Shown: in pieces, positions 17,728-26,976 of the stretch
Layout of the letters: each line of letters begins with the position of its first letter
Numbering within the stretch: the first letter of the stretch is position 1
Assembly (NCBI RefSeq): GCF_006716345.1
Contig: NZ_VFOX01000001.1
Coordinates: 2,046,001 to 2,110,000 of the forward strand
Direction: 5' to 3'
From: Microbacterium saperdae
GTDB lineage: Bacteria > Actinomycetota > Actinomycetes > Actinomycetales > Microbacteriaceae
Length of the DNA stretch: 64,000 nt
Program-made: the position numbers and the translations under genes
Notes under the pieces: generated by a model
Database searches by the model: none
Seen by the model: only the letters and a program-made list of their open reading frames with translations
What the model was told of the DNA's origin: nothing

Positions 17728-18481
17728 GACGACCCGTCTCCTTCTGACCGTGGCTCGCGGGGTTCCAGCGCTCAGCGGGCGCCTTCTCGTCGCGCAGCTC
17801 CTCGAGCAGCGCGGTGATCGCGTTCATGAGCCGATTCGTCGCCTCGTTGAGAGCGGACTGCTCGCCGGCGCGGCCGCGGAGATCCGACACGTCGACCGGA
17901 TCCCCGATCACGACGCGCACCGGCTTGCGCAACGGCCACAGGCTCAGGCCCTTCTGGTAGCGCCCCATGATCTCCTGCGTACCCCACTGGGCCATCGGGA
18001 TCAGAGGGATGCCGTCAGCGAGAGCGAGACGCACCGCGCCGGACTTGCCGCGCATGGGCCACAGGTCAGGGTCACGTGTGAGCGTGCCTTCGGGGTAGAC
18101 GATCACGCCCCGACCGTGCTCGACGAGCTCGGCGGACTGCTTCATGGTCTGCTTCGCAGCCGAAGCCGACGAGGTGCGGGCCACGGGGATCATGCCCGTG
18201 CGCCGCAGCAACCAGCCCAGGACGGGAATCTTGAACAGGCTCTCCTTCGCCATGAAGCGCGGGGCGCGGCCGATCCGCCACACCGCGAGGGCGACGATCA
18301 GCGGATCGAACTCCGAGTAGTGGTTCGGTGCCAGCACGAACGCACCGGTGCGCGGAAGCTTCTCCGCACCGGTGACCCGGACCTTCGCGATCAACGAGAC
18401 CAACGGCACGACGATCGCGGCGAGCGGCCAGAACAGGCTCGGCCGCGACTTCTCCCCCGAACCGGAAGACACCGGCGTCAC
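17717..18481 (-). CDS. 1-acyl-sn-glycerol-3-phosphate acyltransferase (PlsC family)
   Basis: Membrane-bound acyltransferase making phosphatidic acid. The catalytic box NHYSEFD (H-x4-D) is at residues 53-59 and the substrate motif YPEGTLTRD at about 130-138. A hydrophobic N-terminal segment (LFWPLAAIVVPLVSLIAKV) anchors it. The GTG start at 18481 overlaps the murA stop as GTGA. The length is 254 aa with a polar tail. Placed between murA and gpsA, it makes the unit supply both wall and phospholipid precursors. Confidence 0.92.
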   Translation of the reverse strand: MTPVSSGSGEKSRPSLFWPLAAIVVPLVSLIAKVRVTGAEKLPRTGAFVLAPNHYSEFDPLIVALAVWRIGRAPRFMAKESLFKIPVLGWLLRRTGMIPVARTSSASAAKQTMKQSAELVEHGRGVIVYPEGTLTRDPDLWPMRGKSGAVRLALADGIPLIPMAQWGTQEIMGRYQKGLSLWPLRKPVRVVIGDPVDVSDLRGRAGEQSALNEATNRLMNAITALLEELRDEKAPAERWNPASHGQKETGRLDS

Positions 18482-19845
18482 CGGATGACGTCGAAGTCAG
18501 CGCCGACGGCGTCGAGCTTGGCGAGGAACTTCTCGTATCCGCGGCTGAGGATGTCGACACCCGAGACCTGGGACTCCCCCGACGCGGTGAGAGCGGCGAT
18601 CACGTGGCTGTAGCCGCCGCGCAGATCGGGGACGACGATGTCGGCACCGTGCAGCGGCGTCGGACCGGTGATGACGGCCGCCTGCTCCAGGTCGCGACGC
18701 GGAACACGACGGGGACCCGCCTGCAGGCCGCGCGGGTGCACGACGATATCGGCGCCCATCTTCACGAGCGCGTCGGTGAAGCCGAGCCGGTTCTCGTACA
18801 CGGTCTCATGCACCACGGAACGTCCGTTCGCCTGCGTGAGCGCGACCACGAGGGGCTGCTGCCAGTCCGTCATGAAGCCGGGGTGCACGTCGGTCTCGAT
18901 GACGACGGGCTTCAGCTCGCCGTCGCGACGGAAGAGGATGCCGTCCTCCTTGATGTCGAACCAGCCGCCGGCCTTGCGGAAGACGTTGAGGAACGTGAGC
19001 ATCTCCTGCTGCTTGGCCCCGCCGACGAAGATCTCGCCATCCGTCGCCAGTGCCGCCGAAGCCCACGATGCGGCTTCGTTGCGGTCGAAGATGGAGCGGT
19101 GGTCGTAGCCGCGGAGCTTCTCGACACCCTCGATGACGATGACCCGGTTGGGCTCGTACGAGATGATCGCGCCCATCTTCTGCAGCACCGCGATGAGATC
19201 CATGATCTCGGGCTCGATCGCCGCGTTGCGCAGCTCGGTGACGCCCTCGGCGCGGACAGCGGTCAGCAGCACCTGCTCGGTCGCGCCGACGCTCGGGTAG
19301 GGCAGGTGGATGTTCGCGCCGTGCAGACGCGTCCCACCCGTCGAGAGGCGGATGCCGCTCGGAAGCTTCTCGACGACGGCGCCGAACTTGCGCAGCGCGT
19401 CGAGGTGGAAGTCGATCGGACGGTCGCCGATGCGGCATCCCCCGAGGTCGGGGATGAAGGCCTGACCGAGACGGTGCAGAAGCGGACCGCAGAAGAGGAT
19501 CGGGATACGGGAGGCTCCCGCGTGCGCATCGATCTCCTCGAAGTGCGCGGACTCGACATCGCTGGGGTCGAACACCAGCGCGCCGGGCTCGTCGCCGTCC
19601 GAGACGCGGACGCCGTGCACCTCGAGCAGCGAGCGCACCACCGCGACGTCGCTGATCGCGGGGACGTCGCGCAGCACGCTGACCGAGTCGCCCAGGAGGG
19701 AGGCGACCATCGCCTTGGTGGCGAGGTTCTTCGCCCCCTTCACGTCGACGCGGCCGCGCAGCGGGCGTCCTCCTCGAATTGCGAGGACGTCTCCGGTGAG
19801 AGCGGGGACTCCGTCCGGAAGAGCATCGCGCACGGGTGTCGTCAT
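18478..19845 (-). CDS. murA: UDP-N-acetylglucosamine 1-carboxyvinyltransferase
   Basis: First committed step of peptidoglycan synthesis: enolpyruvyl transfer from PEP to UDP-GlcNAc. The inside-out alpha/beta barrel motifs are present (VKGAKNLATKAMVASLL near residue 36 onward). The catalytic loop DLGGCRIGDRP has Cys near residue 137; this is the fosfomycin-reactive cysteine, so the enzyme should be sensitive. ATG 19845 has a TGAGG site upstream; an in-frame GTG at 19866 would add seven residues. The length is 455 aa. It is the first gene of murA-plsC-gpsA-ddl and starts just after the leuCD terminator. Confidence 0.95.
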   Translation of the reverse strand: MTTPVRDALPDGVPALTGDVLAIRGGRPLRGRVDVKGAKNLATKAMVASLLGDSVSVLRDVPAISDVAVVRSLLEVHGVRVSDGDEPGALVFDPSDVESAHFEEIDAHAGASRIPILFCGPLLHRLGQAFIPDLGGCRIGDRPIDFHLDALRKFGAVVEKLPSGIRLSTGGTRLHGANIHLPYPSVGATEQVLLTAVRAEGVTELRNAAIEPEIMDLIAVLQKMGAIISYEPNRVIVIEGVEKLRGYDHRSIFDRNEAASWASAALATDGEIFVGGAKQQEMLTFLNVFRKAGGWFDIKEDGILFRRDGELKPVVIETDVHPGFMTDWQQPLVVALTQANGRSVVHETVYENRLGFTDALVKMGADIVVHPRGLQAGPRRVPRRDLEQAAVITGPTPLHGADIVVPDLRGGYSHVIAALTASGESQVSGVDILSRGYEKFLAKLDAVGADFDVIR

Positions 19846-19874
19846 TCGGAGCCTCACTTCATTCACGGAAAATC

Positions 19875-19906
19875 AGGGGCGGGGCGCCCCTCGGCCACCC
19901 GCCCCT
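19875..19906 (-). terminator. terminator after leuCD
   Basis: AGGGGCGGG (19875-19883) and CCCGCCCCT (19898-19906) form a 9-bp perfect stem with a 14-base loop. On the minus strand it is followed by GATTTTCC. It lies seven bases after the leuD stop and only 30 bases before the murA start, so murA needs a promoter in this stretch or read-through. Confidence 0.65.
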
Positions 19907-19912
19907 TCCGTA

Positions 19913-20509
19913 TCACTGCACGGGGAGGGTCCGGGGCCGCCACGACTCGCGACGGGCCTCGAACTGCGCGATCTTGTCTTCGTTGCGCAGCGTGAGCCCG
20001 ATGTCATCGAGCCCTTCGAGGAGCCGCCATCTAGTGTAATCGTCGATCCCGATCTCAGCCTGGATGTCGCCGATCGAAGCGGTGCGCGCCTCGAGGTCGA
20101 CGGTGATGCTCGCCCCGGGAACACGGTCGATCTCCGCCCAGATGCGCTCCAGATCCTCTTCCGAGATCGTGGCGGCGAGCAGTCCCTGCTTGCCCGAGTT
20201 CCCGCGGAAGATGTCGGCGAATCGCGGGCTGAGGACCACCTTGAATCCGAAGTCGCGCAGCGCCCAGACGGCGTGCTCCCGGCTCGAACCGGTGCCGAAG
20301 TCGGGACCGGCGACGAGTACGGATGCCCCCTGGAACACGGGCTGATTCAGCACGAACTCATCATCCTGACGCCAGGCGTAGAACAGGGCGTCCTCGAAGC
20401 CGGTCTTGGTCACGCGTTTGAGGAACACCGCGGGGATGATCTGGTCCGTGTCGACGTTGGAGCGCTTCAGCGGCGCTGCGATACCGGTGTGGGTCGTGAA
20501 CTTGTCCAT
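19913..20509 (-). CDS. leuD: 3-isopropylmalate dehydratase small subunit
   Basis: With LeuC it isomerises 2- to 3-isopropylmalate. The 198-residue protein opens [32 protein letters not shown] and has [19 protein letters not shown], the substrate-binding serine loop shared with aconitase domain 4. Two bases separate it from the leuC stop. Confidence 0.96.
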   Translation of the reverse strand: MDKFTTHTGIAAPLKRSNVDTDQIIPAVFLKRVTKTGFEDALFYAWRQDDEFVLNQPVFQGASVLVAGPDFGTGSSREHAVWALRDFGFKVVLSPRFADIFRGNSGKQGLLAATISEEDLERIWAEIDRVPGASITVDLEARTASIGDIQAEIGIDDYTRWRLLEGLDDIGLTLRNEDKIAQFEARRESWRPRTLPVQ

Positions 20510-20511
20510 GA

Positions 20512-21969
20512 TCAGGCCTCTTCTCCGATGGTGACGAGCAGATCGCCGGGGCTGGACAGCGTGCCGCGAATCGCGGTGGCCGCAGCGACCAGCGGCGAGA
20601 CCAGGTGCGTCCGGCCGCCCTTGCCCTGCCTGCCCTCGAAGTTGCGGTTGGAGGTCGAAGCGCAGCGCTCACCCGGCGCGAGTTGGTCGGGATTCATCCC
20701 GAGGCACATCGAGCAGCCGGCGAACCGCCACTCCGCTCCGAAGTCCGTGATGATCTTGTCGAGTCCCTCGGCCTCGGCCTCCAGGCGCACGCGCGCGGAT
20801 CCGGGGACGACCATCACACGGACGCCGTCCGCCTTCTTCTTGCCCTCGATGATCGAGGCGAACGCCCGCAGGTCTTCGATGCGACTGTTCGTGCAGGAGC
20901 CCATGAACACGGCGTCGACGGGGACGTCCTTGAGAGGGGTGCCCGGCGTGAGGTCCATGTACTCCAGCGCCCGCTCGGCCGCGGCGCGTTCGTTCGGATC
21001 GCTGATGTCGGCAGGGTTCGGAACCGAGGCCGACAGCGAGCTGCCCTGGCCGGGGTTGGTGCCCCAGGTCACGAACGGCTCGAGCAGATCGGCATCGATG
21101 AAGACCTCGGCGTCGAACGTGGCGCCGTCATCTGTCGGGAGGGTGCGCCAGTAGGCGACCGCGTCGTCCCAGTCCTGTCCCTTCGGCGCGTGCTGACGGC
21201 CCTCGAGGTACGCGAACGTCGTCTCGTCCGGAGCCACCATGCCGGCGCGGGCGCCGGCTTCGATCGACATGTTGCAGATCGTCATCCGGCCCTCCATCGA
21301 GAGCGCGCGGATGGCGCTGCCGCGGAACTCGAGCACATAGCCCTGTCCCCCGCCGGTTCCGATCTTCGCGATCACCGCGAGGATGATGTCCTTCGCCGTC
21401 ACGCCGGGACGCAGCGTGCCGTCGACCGTGATCGCCATGGTCTTGAACGGCTTCAGCGGAAGGGTCTGCGTGGCCATCACGTGCTCGACCTCGCTGGTGC
21501 CGATACCGAAGGCCATCGCGCCGAACGCGCCGTGCGTCGAGGTGTGCGAGTCGCCGCAGACGACGGTGATGCCCGGCATGGTGAGGCCGAGCTGCGGGCC
21601 GACCACATGCACGATGCCCTGCTCGGCGTCGCCCAGCGAGTGCAGACGCACACCGAACTCCGCGGCGTTGCGCCGCAGCGTCTCGATCTGCGTCCGGCTG
21701 GTCAGATCGGCGATGGGCTTGTCGATCTCCCACGTCGGGGTGTTGTGATCCTCGGTGGCGATCGTCAGATCCAGGCGACGCAACGGACGCCCTTCGCTGC
21801 GCAGGCCGTCGAACGCCTGCGGGCTCGTGACCTCATGGACCAGATGAAGGTCGATGTAGATGAGGTCGGGCTCGCCGTTCTCGCCCTTCACGACGAGGTG
21901 GTCATCCCAGACCTTCTCGGCGAGCGTGCGGGGGCGTACGTGATCGGCACCTGATGCGGGGGTGTTCAT
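20512..21969 (-). CDS. leuC: 3-isopropylmalate dehydratase large subunit
   Basis: Iron-sulfur subunit of isopropylmalate isomerase (485 aa). Cluster cysteines are visible in [21 protein letters not shown] and [14 protein letters not shown] 21969 has AGGAG eight bases upstream. The 5' region holds a candidate leucine leader peptide and a stem-loop, so expression probably responds to leucine supply. It is divergent from the sulfhydrylase gene. Confidence 0.96.
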   Translation of the reverse strand: MNTPASGADHVRPRTLAEKVWDDHLVVKGENGEPDLIYIDLHLVHEVTSPQAFDGLRSEGRPLRRLDLTIATEDHNTPTWEIDKPIADLTSRTQIETLRRNAAEFGVRLHSLGDAEQGIVHVVGPQLGLTMPGITVVCGDSHTSTHGAFGAMAFGIGTSEVEHVMATQTLPLKPFKTMAITVDGTLRPGVTAKDIILAVIAKIGTGGGQGYVLEFRGSAIRALSMEGRMTICNMSIEAGARAGMVAPDETTFAYLEGRQHAPKGQDWDDAVAYWRTLPTDDGATFDAEVFIDADLLEPFVTWGTNPGQGSSLSASVPNPADISDPNERAAAERALEYMDLTPGTPLKDVPVDAVFMGSCTNSRIEDLRAFASIIEGKKKADGVRVMVVPGSARVRLEAEAEGLDKIITDFGAEWRFAGCSMCLGMNPDQLAPGERCASTSNRNFEGRQGKGGRTHLVSPLVAAATAIRGTLSSPGDLLVTIGEEA

Positions 21970-22010
21970 TGCGTGTCTCCTGAAGCTGGCGGTTCGGCCC
22001 ACGATGGACT

Positions 22011-22049
22011 CCGCGACGAGGAGGGGCTCAGAACGAGGTCTCGTCGCGG
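22011..22049 (-). promoter_or_regulatory. leuC: stem-loop of candidate leucine attenuator upstream of leuC
   Basis: CCGCGACGAG (22011-22020) and CTCGTCGCGG (22040-22049) form a perfect 10-bp stem with a 19-base loop. The 5' arm in the mRNA falls within leader codons 9-12, directly after the Leu codons, and the leader stop codon is in the loop. No T run follows, so termination would need Rho or another signal, or control may be translational. Confidence 0.6.
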
Positions 22050-22075
22050 CCGCTAAGAAGGAGCACGATCCGCAT
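22028..22075 (-). CDS. leuCD leader peptide, 15 residues with three consecutive Leu codons
   Basis: The minus-strand ATG at 22075 opens [15 protein letters not shown] followed by TGA at 22028-22030. Codons 5-7 are CTC CTT CTT; CTT is rare in this GC-rich genome, which would favour stalling when charged leucyl-tRNA is low. TAATCT (a -10 match) ends six bases before the ATG, so the message probably starts at or next to the A and the peptide would be translated leaderless. Leucine leader peptides before leu genes are an established class of attenuator. This instance is inferred from sequence. Confidence 0.65.
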   Translation of the reverse strand: MRIVLLLSGRDETSF

Positions 22076-22081
22076 GACGTC

Positions 22082-22109
22082 AGATTACCACCGCTTCAGC
22101 ACGGTGTGA
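22082..22109 (-). promoter_or_regulatory. leuCD promoter
   Basis: On the minus strand TCACAC (22109-22104) and TAATCT (22087-22082) lie 16 bases apart. The -10 is good and the -35 weak. The predicted start coincides with the leader ATG at 22075. Confidence 0.5.
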
Positions 22110-22156
22110 CGCGCCGTGACACTCTACTGAGACCTGCCCTATCGAGAGGTACCCGT

Positions 22157-23452
22157 ATGACCGCCGACTCCGCCCACTTCGTCACCCGTGCGGTCCACGC
22201 TGGCCGCACTCGCGAGACGGCCACGTCGCGTGCCACTCCGATCTTCCTGACGGCGGGCTTCGAGTTCGACGACTTCGACCACGCTGCCGACCACTTCGGC
22301 ACCGGCGCCGGCTTCGGTTACACCCGCACGGGGAACCCGACGGTCCGCACGGTCGAGCGGCAGCTCGCCGCTCTCGAATCGGGTGCGGATGCGGTGCTCG
22401 TCGCCAGCGGCCAGGCCGCCGTCGTCACGGCGTTCCTGACCGTCGCCGGTGCGGGCGACCACATCGTGAGCTCGACCCACATCTACGAAGGGACGCGCGG
22501 TCTCCTGGTCGACAACCTGGCGCGACTGGGCATCGAGGCCACGTTCATCGACGACATCGATGACCCGGAAGCGTGGCGCGCCGCCATCCGTCCGAACACG
22601 CGCGCGCTGTTCGCGGAGTCGATCGCGAACGCGCGCAACGACATCCTCGACATCTCGGCGATCAGCGCCGTCGCCGACGAAGCCGCGATCCCGCTGATCG
22701 TCGACAACACGCTGGCGACCCCGTATCTGGTGCGGCCTCTCGAGCACGGAGCCGCGATCGTCGTGCACTCCGCCTCGAAGTTCCTGGCGGGGCACGGTTC
22801 CGTGCTCGGCGGTGTGATCATCGACGACGGCCGATTCGATGCCGTGCGCCACGGCCACAACGCGCCGCACCTCGTCCTCCCCGGTCGCGGGGGCCTCCCG
22901 AGCGTCGCCGCGCGCCACGGAGGGAACGCACGCATCGCCTACGCGCGGGAGTCCGTCGCGCCGCGTTTCGGTGCCTCCCCCTCCCCCCTCAACGCCTTCC
23001 TGATCGGGCAGGGGGTCGAAACCCTCGGTCTCCGTGTCGAACGCCAATCGCGCAACGCCCTCGAGATCGCGCGCTGGCTGGAGTCGCAGGACGAGGTCGA
23101 GAGCGTCGACTATGCCGGCCTGCCCTCCCACCCCGACCATGCGAAGGCCGAGCACTACCTCCGGGGCGGATTCGGGTCGATCTTCACGTTCACGCTGCGC
23201 GGCGGGCTGCCGGCGGCGCGTCGCTTCGTCGAGAGCGTCGAGGTGTTCGTGCACATGACCCACATCGGCGACGTGCGCTCCCTCGTGCTGCACCCTGGCA
23301 CGACCAGCCACGCCCAGCGCGCTCCGGAGGAACGCGAGCTCCACGGGATCTTCCCCGGCACGCTCCGCCTGTCGATCGGAATCGAGGACGTGAGCGACCT
23401 CATCGGCGATCTCGCCCAGGTCCTCTCGGCGACCGAGGCTGCGATCGCATGA
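22157..23452 (+). CDS. metY: O-acetylhomoserine sulfhydrylase-type PLP enzyme
   Basis: A Cys/Met-metabolism PLP enzyme (431 aa) expected to join O-acetylhomoserine with sulfide to give homocysteine. The phosphate-binding and Tyr region reads FGYTRTGNPTVRTVE, the aspartate loop PLIVDNTLATP, and the PLP lysine lies in HSASKFLAGHG. The insert and length fit MetY better than cystathionine gamma-synthase (about 380 aa). A GAGAGG site precedes ATG 22157. Its stop overlaps the start of a flavin monooxygenase gene, suggesting sulfide released by that enzyme feeds this one. Substrate choice among MetY, MetZ and MetB is not certain. Confidence 0.88.
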   Translation: MTADSAHFVTRAVHAGRTRETATSRATPIFLTAGFEFDDFDHAADHFGTGAGFGYTRTGNPTVRTVERQLAALESGADAVLVASGQAAVVTAFLTVAGAGDHIVSSTHIYEGTRGLLVDNLARLGIEATFIDDIDDPEAWRAAIRPNTRALFAESIANARNDILDISAISAVADEAAIPLIVDNTLATPYLVRPLEHGAAIVVHSASKFLAGHGSVLGGVIIDDGRFDAVRHGHNAPHLVLPGRGGLPSVAARHGGNARIAYARESVAPRFGASPSPLNAFLIGQGVETLGLRVERQSRNALEIARWLESQDEVESVDYAGLPSHPDHAKAEHYLRGGFGSIFTFTLRGGLPAARRFVESVEVFVHMTHIGDVRSLVLHPGTTSHAQRAPEERELHGIFPGTLRLSIGIEDVSDLIGDLAQVLSATEAAIA

Positions 23453-24762
23453 GCCGTCCGCAGCACTTCGGCTGGTTCCTCGCGCGCGGCTTCGGCCCGC
23501 AGGGATGGGGCTACCCGTCGCTCGACTGGGACTACGACTGGACCCGCCCCGAGATCTACCAGGAGGCGGCGCGCACGCTCGAACAGGCCGGCTTCGACCT
23601 CGTCATCATCGAGGACAGCCCTTCGCTCGGCTCCCCCGAGACGATCGACATCCGCGTCCGCCACGCCTTCGGCGGACCGAAGCACGATCCTCTCCTGCTC
23701 GCTCCGTACCTGTTCCAGGCGACGAGGCACCTCGGTGTCGTCCCGACCGTGAACCCGGCGGCATCATTGCCGTTCACCTCCGCTCGCCAGTTCGCCACAC
23801 TGCAGCACCTGAGCGGACATCGTCTCGGCCTCAACGTCGTGACGGACACCGGCAGTGCACGACACTTCTCGGACGCACCGCAGCTCGATCACGATGCCGC
23901 CTACGACCGCGCCGAGGAGTGGCTCGACGGCATCCGCGCGCTCTGGCACAGCTGGGACGACGGGGCCTTGATCGCCGACAGAGGCACGGACGTCTATGCG
24001 GACGGCACGAAACTGCGTCCCATCAGGCACCGCGGTGAGCACTTCGCCTTCGACGGTCCGCTCAACGCACTCCCGTTCACCGACGGGGAGCCCGCCATCG
24101 TCTCGCCCGGCGGGTCCGGGCGTGGTCTCGGTTTCGCCGGCGCGAACTCGGACGTGCAGTTGGCGCTGGCTCCGCTGCATGAGGCGTCCGTGCGCGCCTA
24201 TCGCGCGAAGGTGCACGACGCCGCGATCGAGAAGGGCCGGCGCCCGGAGGATATCAAGATCCTGTTCGCGATCCAGCCCGTCATCACCTCCTCGGTCGAG
24301 GAAGCGGAACGGATCGTCGCCGCATCGGCGCACCCCGATGATGCCGCCCTTGTCCAGATCGCCCGCAAGCAGTCGAGCGACCTGGAGACGGATCTGACAT
24401 CGCTCGATCTCGACAAGCCCCTCGATCTGTCGCTCTTCGGCGCGCACGTGTCGCGCGGCAGCATCCAGCGTCTGATCGGCGATCTCGGAGAGGATGCCCC
24501 GCTGCGCGCCCACCTCACGGCACTCGTCCGTGCCGGACGCATCGACGACCGCAGCGGCTTCGTCGGCACCGCAGAGGAGTTCGCCGATCTCATCGAGGAG
24601 CTGGGCGAGTGGGGCAACGACGGAGTCCTGCTCTGGGGAGACTTCCACCCCGTCACGCTGCATCGCACGCTCGACGAGCTCGTGCCGATCCTGCGCCGAC
24701 GCGGCATTCTGCGCCGCGAGTACGTCGAAGGCGGCCTGCAGGCGAACCTGCGCGCGTTCTGA
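23449..24762 (+). CDS. LLM-class flavin-dependent monooxygenase (NtaA/SnaA/DszA type)
   Basis: A two-component-type FMNH2-dependent monooxygenase of 437 residues. It starts SRPQHFGWFLARGFGPQGWGYPS and carries the bacterial-luciferase-like barrel pattern (VVPTVNPAASLPFTSARQFATLQHLSGHRLGLNVVTDT) typical of the DszA/NtaA branch. ATG 23449 overlaps the sulfhydrylase stop by ATGA. The known relatives oxidise sulfones, sulfonates or chelators. Coupling to a sulfur-assimilating enzyme points to an organosulfur substrate, which is inference. No flavin reductase is adjacent. Confidence 0.88.
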   Translation: MSRPQHFGWFLARGFGPQGWGYPSLDWDYDWTRPEIYQEAARTLEQAGFDLVIIEDSPSLGSPETIDIRVRHAFGGPKHDPLLLAPYLFQATRHLGVVPTVNPAASLPFTSARQFATLQHLSGHRLGLNVVTDTGSARHFSDAPQLDHDAAYDRAEEWLDGIRALWHSWDDGALIADRGTDVYADGTKLRPIRHRGEHFAFDGPLNALPFTDGEPAIVSPGGSGRGLGFAGANSDVQLALAPLHEASVRAYRAKVHDAAIEKGRRPEDIKILFAIQPVITSSVEEAERIVAASAHPDDAALVQIARKQSSDLETDLTSLDLDKPLDLSLFGAHVSRGSIQRLIGDLGEDAPLRAHLTALVRAGRIDDRSGFVGTAEEFADLIEELGEWGNDGVLLWGDFHPVTLHRTLDELVPILRRRGILRREYVEGGLQANLRAF

Positions 24763-24783
24763 GTCGACGCACCGGCCGAGGCG

Positions 24784-25281
24784 CTACCAGCCCTGCGAGC
24801 CGGGCACGCCTTTGAACGGCCCCACGACGGAGGACGTGACCCACCCGCCGTAGAATCCACCCGGTTGCGGAGTGACGACCTCGCCGCCCACCGTGCATTC
24901 GTCCATCTGCCCTGCATACACGGCGACCCGGTCGACCAAGGTCTCGTATCCCGGATCCGGATGCGGATAGTTCCACGCCGCGCCCTCGCGCACGAGACCT
25001 CCGCTGCGCACGTCGAGGTATCGTGCGGCACCCTTGAACTCGCAGAACGACGTGCCGCGCGCATCCACGAGGGCACCGGGGACGAAGTCCGCGATCGGCA
25101 GGTAATACACCGGAGGGTGGCTCGTCTCGAGCACCCGCACCGCGTGACGGGTGTCGGCGATCAGCGCACCGCCGAGGCGTATCGTGACCCGCTCCGGGAC
25201 CGGCTCCACCCGCGGCGGCCGCGGATAGCCCCACACGGATTCCTGGCCGTGAGCGGGCGTGACGGGATGAGGCCTGCGCAT
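24784..25281 (-). CDS. DUF427 domain protein
   Basis: A 165-residue soluble protein with the DUF427 core: RLGGALIADTRHAVRVLETSHPPVYYLP, then FCEFKGAARYLDV and AWNYPHPDPGYETL. Usual length. The structural family is a small beta barrel of unknown activity. It is divergent from the LON-domain gene with 36 bases between starts and convergent with the monooxygenase. Confidence 0.88.
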   Translation of the reverse strand: MRRPHPVTPAHGQESVWGYPRPPRVEPVPERVTIRLGGALIADTRHAVRVLETSHPPVYYLPIADFVPGALVDARGTSFCEFKGAARYLDVRSGGLVREGAAWNYPHPDPGYETLVDRVAVYAGQMDECTVGGEVVTPQPGGFYGGWVTSSVVGPFKGVPGSQGW

Positions 25282-25317
25282 CTGTTCACTGTACGTCGCT
25301 CGGTGTTGACTGGTGCG

Positions 25318-25914
25318 ATGATCGCGATACCGATGTTCCCGCTCGGCTCGGTGCTGCTGCCGCACACTCCGCTCCCCCTGCAGGTGTTCGAGCCGCGATA
25401 CCTCACCATGATCGGACGCCTGCTCGACGAGGAGGAGGCGCGGTTCGGCGTCGTGCTCATCGAGCGCGGCCACGAGGTCGGCGGCGGCGACCGGCGGAGC
25501 GGCATCGGCACCGTGGCCCGCCTGGTCAGCGTCGCGCCAGGCGCGGACGTGGTGCACATCGTGGCCGTCGGCACCGAGCGATTCACCGTCGAGCAGTGGC
25601 TGGACGATGATCCCTATCCCCGCGCCGAGGTCACGGCACTGCCCGAGCTCGGATGGAACGATGCTCTCACCCCGCTGCGCACCGAAGCCGAGGCGATCGT
25701 GCGGCGCACTCTCGCGCGGGCTCCCGAGGCACGATGGGATGCCGGCACCGAGCTCTCCGACGACCCCATCGCCGCCGCCTGGCAGCTCGCTGCGATCGCC
25801 CCGCTGGGCGAATACGACCGCTACACCCTCCTGCGGTCGACCACCGCCGGATCGCTGCTCCGTCAGGTCATCGATCTCACGCTCGAGGCGGAGCTGCTGT
25901 GGTCAGCCGAATGA
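25318..25914 (+). CDS. LON substrate-binding domain protein
   Basis: A 198-residue protein made of the Lon N-terminal domain alone, without ATPase or protease. It starts MIAIPMFPLGSVLLPHTPLPLQVFEPRY, the diagnostic opening, then FGVVLIERGHEVGGGD and a helical C-terminal half. Stand-alone LON-domain proteins are widespread in actinobacteria and their role is not settled. Its end is convergent with terC. Confidence 0.9.
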   Translation: MIAIPMFPLGSVLLPHTPLPLQVFEPRYLTMIGRLLDEEEARFGVVLIERGHEVGGGDRRSGIGTVARLVSVAPGADVVHIVAVGTERFTVEQWLDDDPYPRAEVTALPELGWNDALTPLRTEAEAIVRRTLARAPEARWDAGTELSDDPIAAAWQLAAIAPLGEYDRYTLLRSTTAGSLLRQVIDLTLEAELLWSAE

Positions 25915-25934
25915 CCCGTGTGCGCCCCGTGAAC

Positions 25935-26939
25935 TCAGTCGACGCTGAGGGCGTTCCTGGCGGCGCGTTTCTCTCGTGATGAGGCGATCAGGCTGGCGAC
26001 GGTGGCGCCGACCATCGCGACCAGGATGACGGTCAGCGACATCCAGATGGGGATGTCGGGGGCCCACGCGATGTGCTCGCCCCCGTTGATGAACGGCAGC
26101 TCGTTCTCGTGCATGGCGTGCAGGACGAGCTTGACCCCGATGAAACCGAGGATGATCGCGATGCCGTAGTGCAGGTAGCGCAGTCGATCCAGGAGGTCGC
26201 CCAACAGGAAGTACAGCTGACGCAGCCCCATCAGCGCGAAGATGTTCGCCGTGAAGACCAGGAAGCTGTTGTGCGTGATGCTGAAGATCGCGGGGATCGA
26301 GTCGATCGCGAACATCAGGTCGGTCACACCGATCGCGACGAAGACGATGATCATCGGCGTCCACATGCGCTTGCCGTCGACGACCGTGCGCAGCTTGTTG
26401 CCGTCGTACTCCTCACTGATGTCGATACGACGACGCAGCAGCCGGACGATGAAGTTCTCGCGCTGCACCTCGCCGTCGTGGTCGCCGTCCGGCATCGCCT
26501 GACGGATCGCGGTGTAGATCAGGAACGCACCGAAGATGTAGAAGATCGGCGAGAAGTTCTCGATGATCGCGACACCGAGCAGGATGAACAGTCCGCGCAG
26601 CACCAGCGCGATGATGATGCCGACCATGAGCACCATCTGCTGCAGCCGCCGCGGCACCGCGAACTGCGCCATGATCAGCACGAAGACGAAGAGGTTGTCG
26701 ATCGACAGGCTGTACTCCAGCGCCCATCCGGTGAGGAACTCCCCCGCGAACTGGCCGCCCGCGAACAGGGCGAGCAAGCCGGCGAACACCAGCGCGAGAC
26801 CGACGTAGAAGGCGACCCAGAGGGTGGATTCCTTGGTCGACGGGATGTGCGGGCGCAGGCGCACCAGCATCAGATCGCCGATGAGGATGAGCACGAGGAC
26901 GACGAGCGAGCCGACTTCGAACCAGACGGGAATGTTCAC
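25935..26939 (-). CDS. TerC/Alx family integral membrane protein (probable manganese exporter)
   Basis: A 334-residue protein with about nine transmembrane spans. The family acidic motifs are intact in TM segments: LEYSLSIDNLFVFVLIM and IGVTDLMFAIDSIPAIFSIT. Members (TerC, Alx, MeeF type) are linked to Mn2+ export and metal loading of secreted proteins. The GTG at 26939 is taken as start. A candidate yybP-ykoY Mn2+ riboswitch lies upstream (26977-27074), which supports a manganese role. A long cytoplasmic loop (MPDGDHDGEVQREN) separates the two halves. Confidence 0.92.
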   Translation of the reverse strand: MNIPVWFEVGSLVVLVLILIGDLMLVRLRPHIPSTKESTLWVAFYVGLALVFAGLLALFAGGQFAGEFLTGWALEYSLSIDNLFVFVLIMAQFAVPRRLQQMVLMVGIIIALVLRGLFILLGVAIIENFSPIFYIFGAFLIYTAIRQAMPDGDHDGEVQRENFIVRLLRRRIDISEEYDGNKLRTVVDGKRMWTPMIIVFVAIGVTDLMFAIDSIPAIFSITHNSFLVFTANIFALMGLRQLYFLLGDLLDRLRYLHYGIAIILGFIGVKLVLHAMHENELPFINGGEHIAWAPDIPIWMSLTVILVAMVGATVASLIASSREKRAARNALSVD

Positions 26940-26976
26940 GCGCGCACTGCGCCTTTCGAGAGGGGTCGTTGGATAC

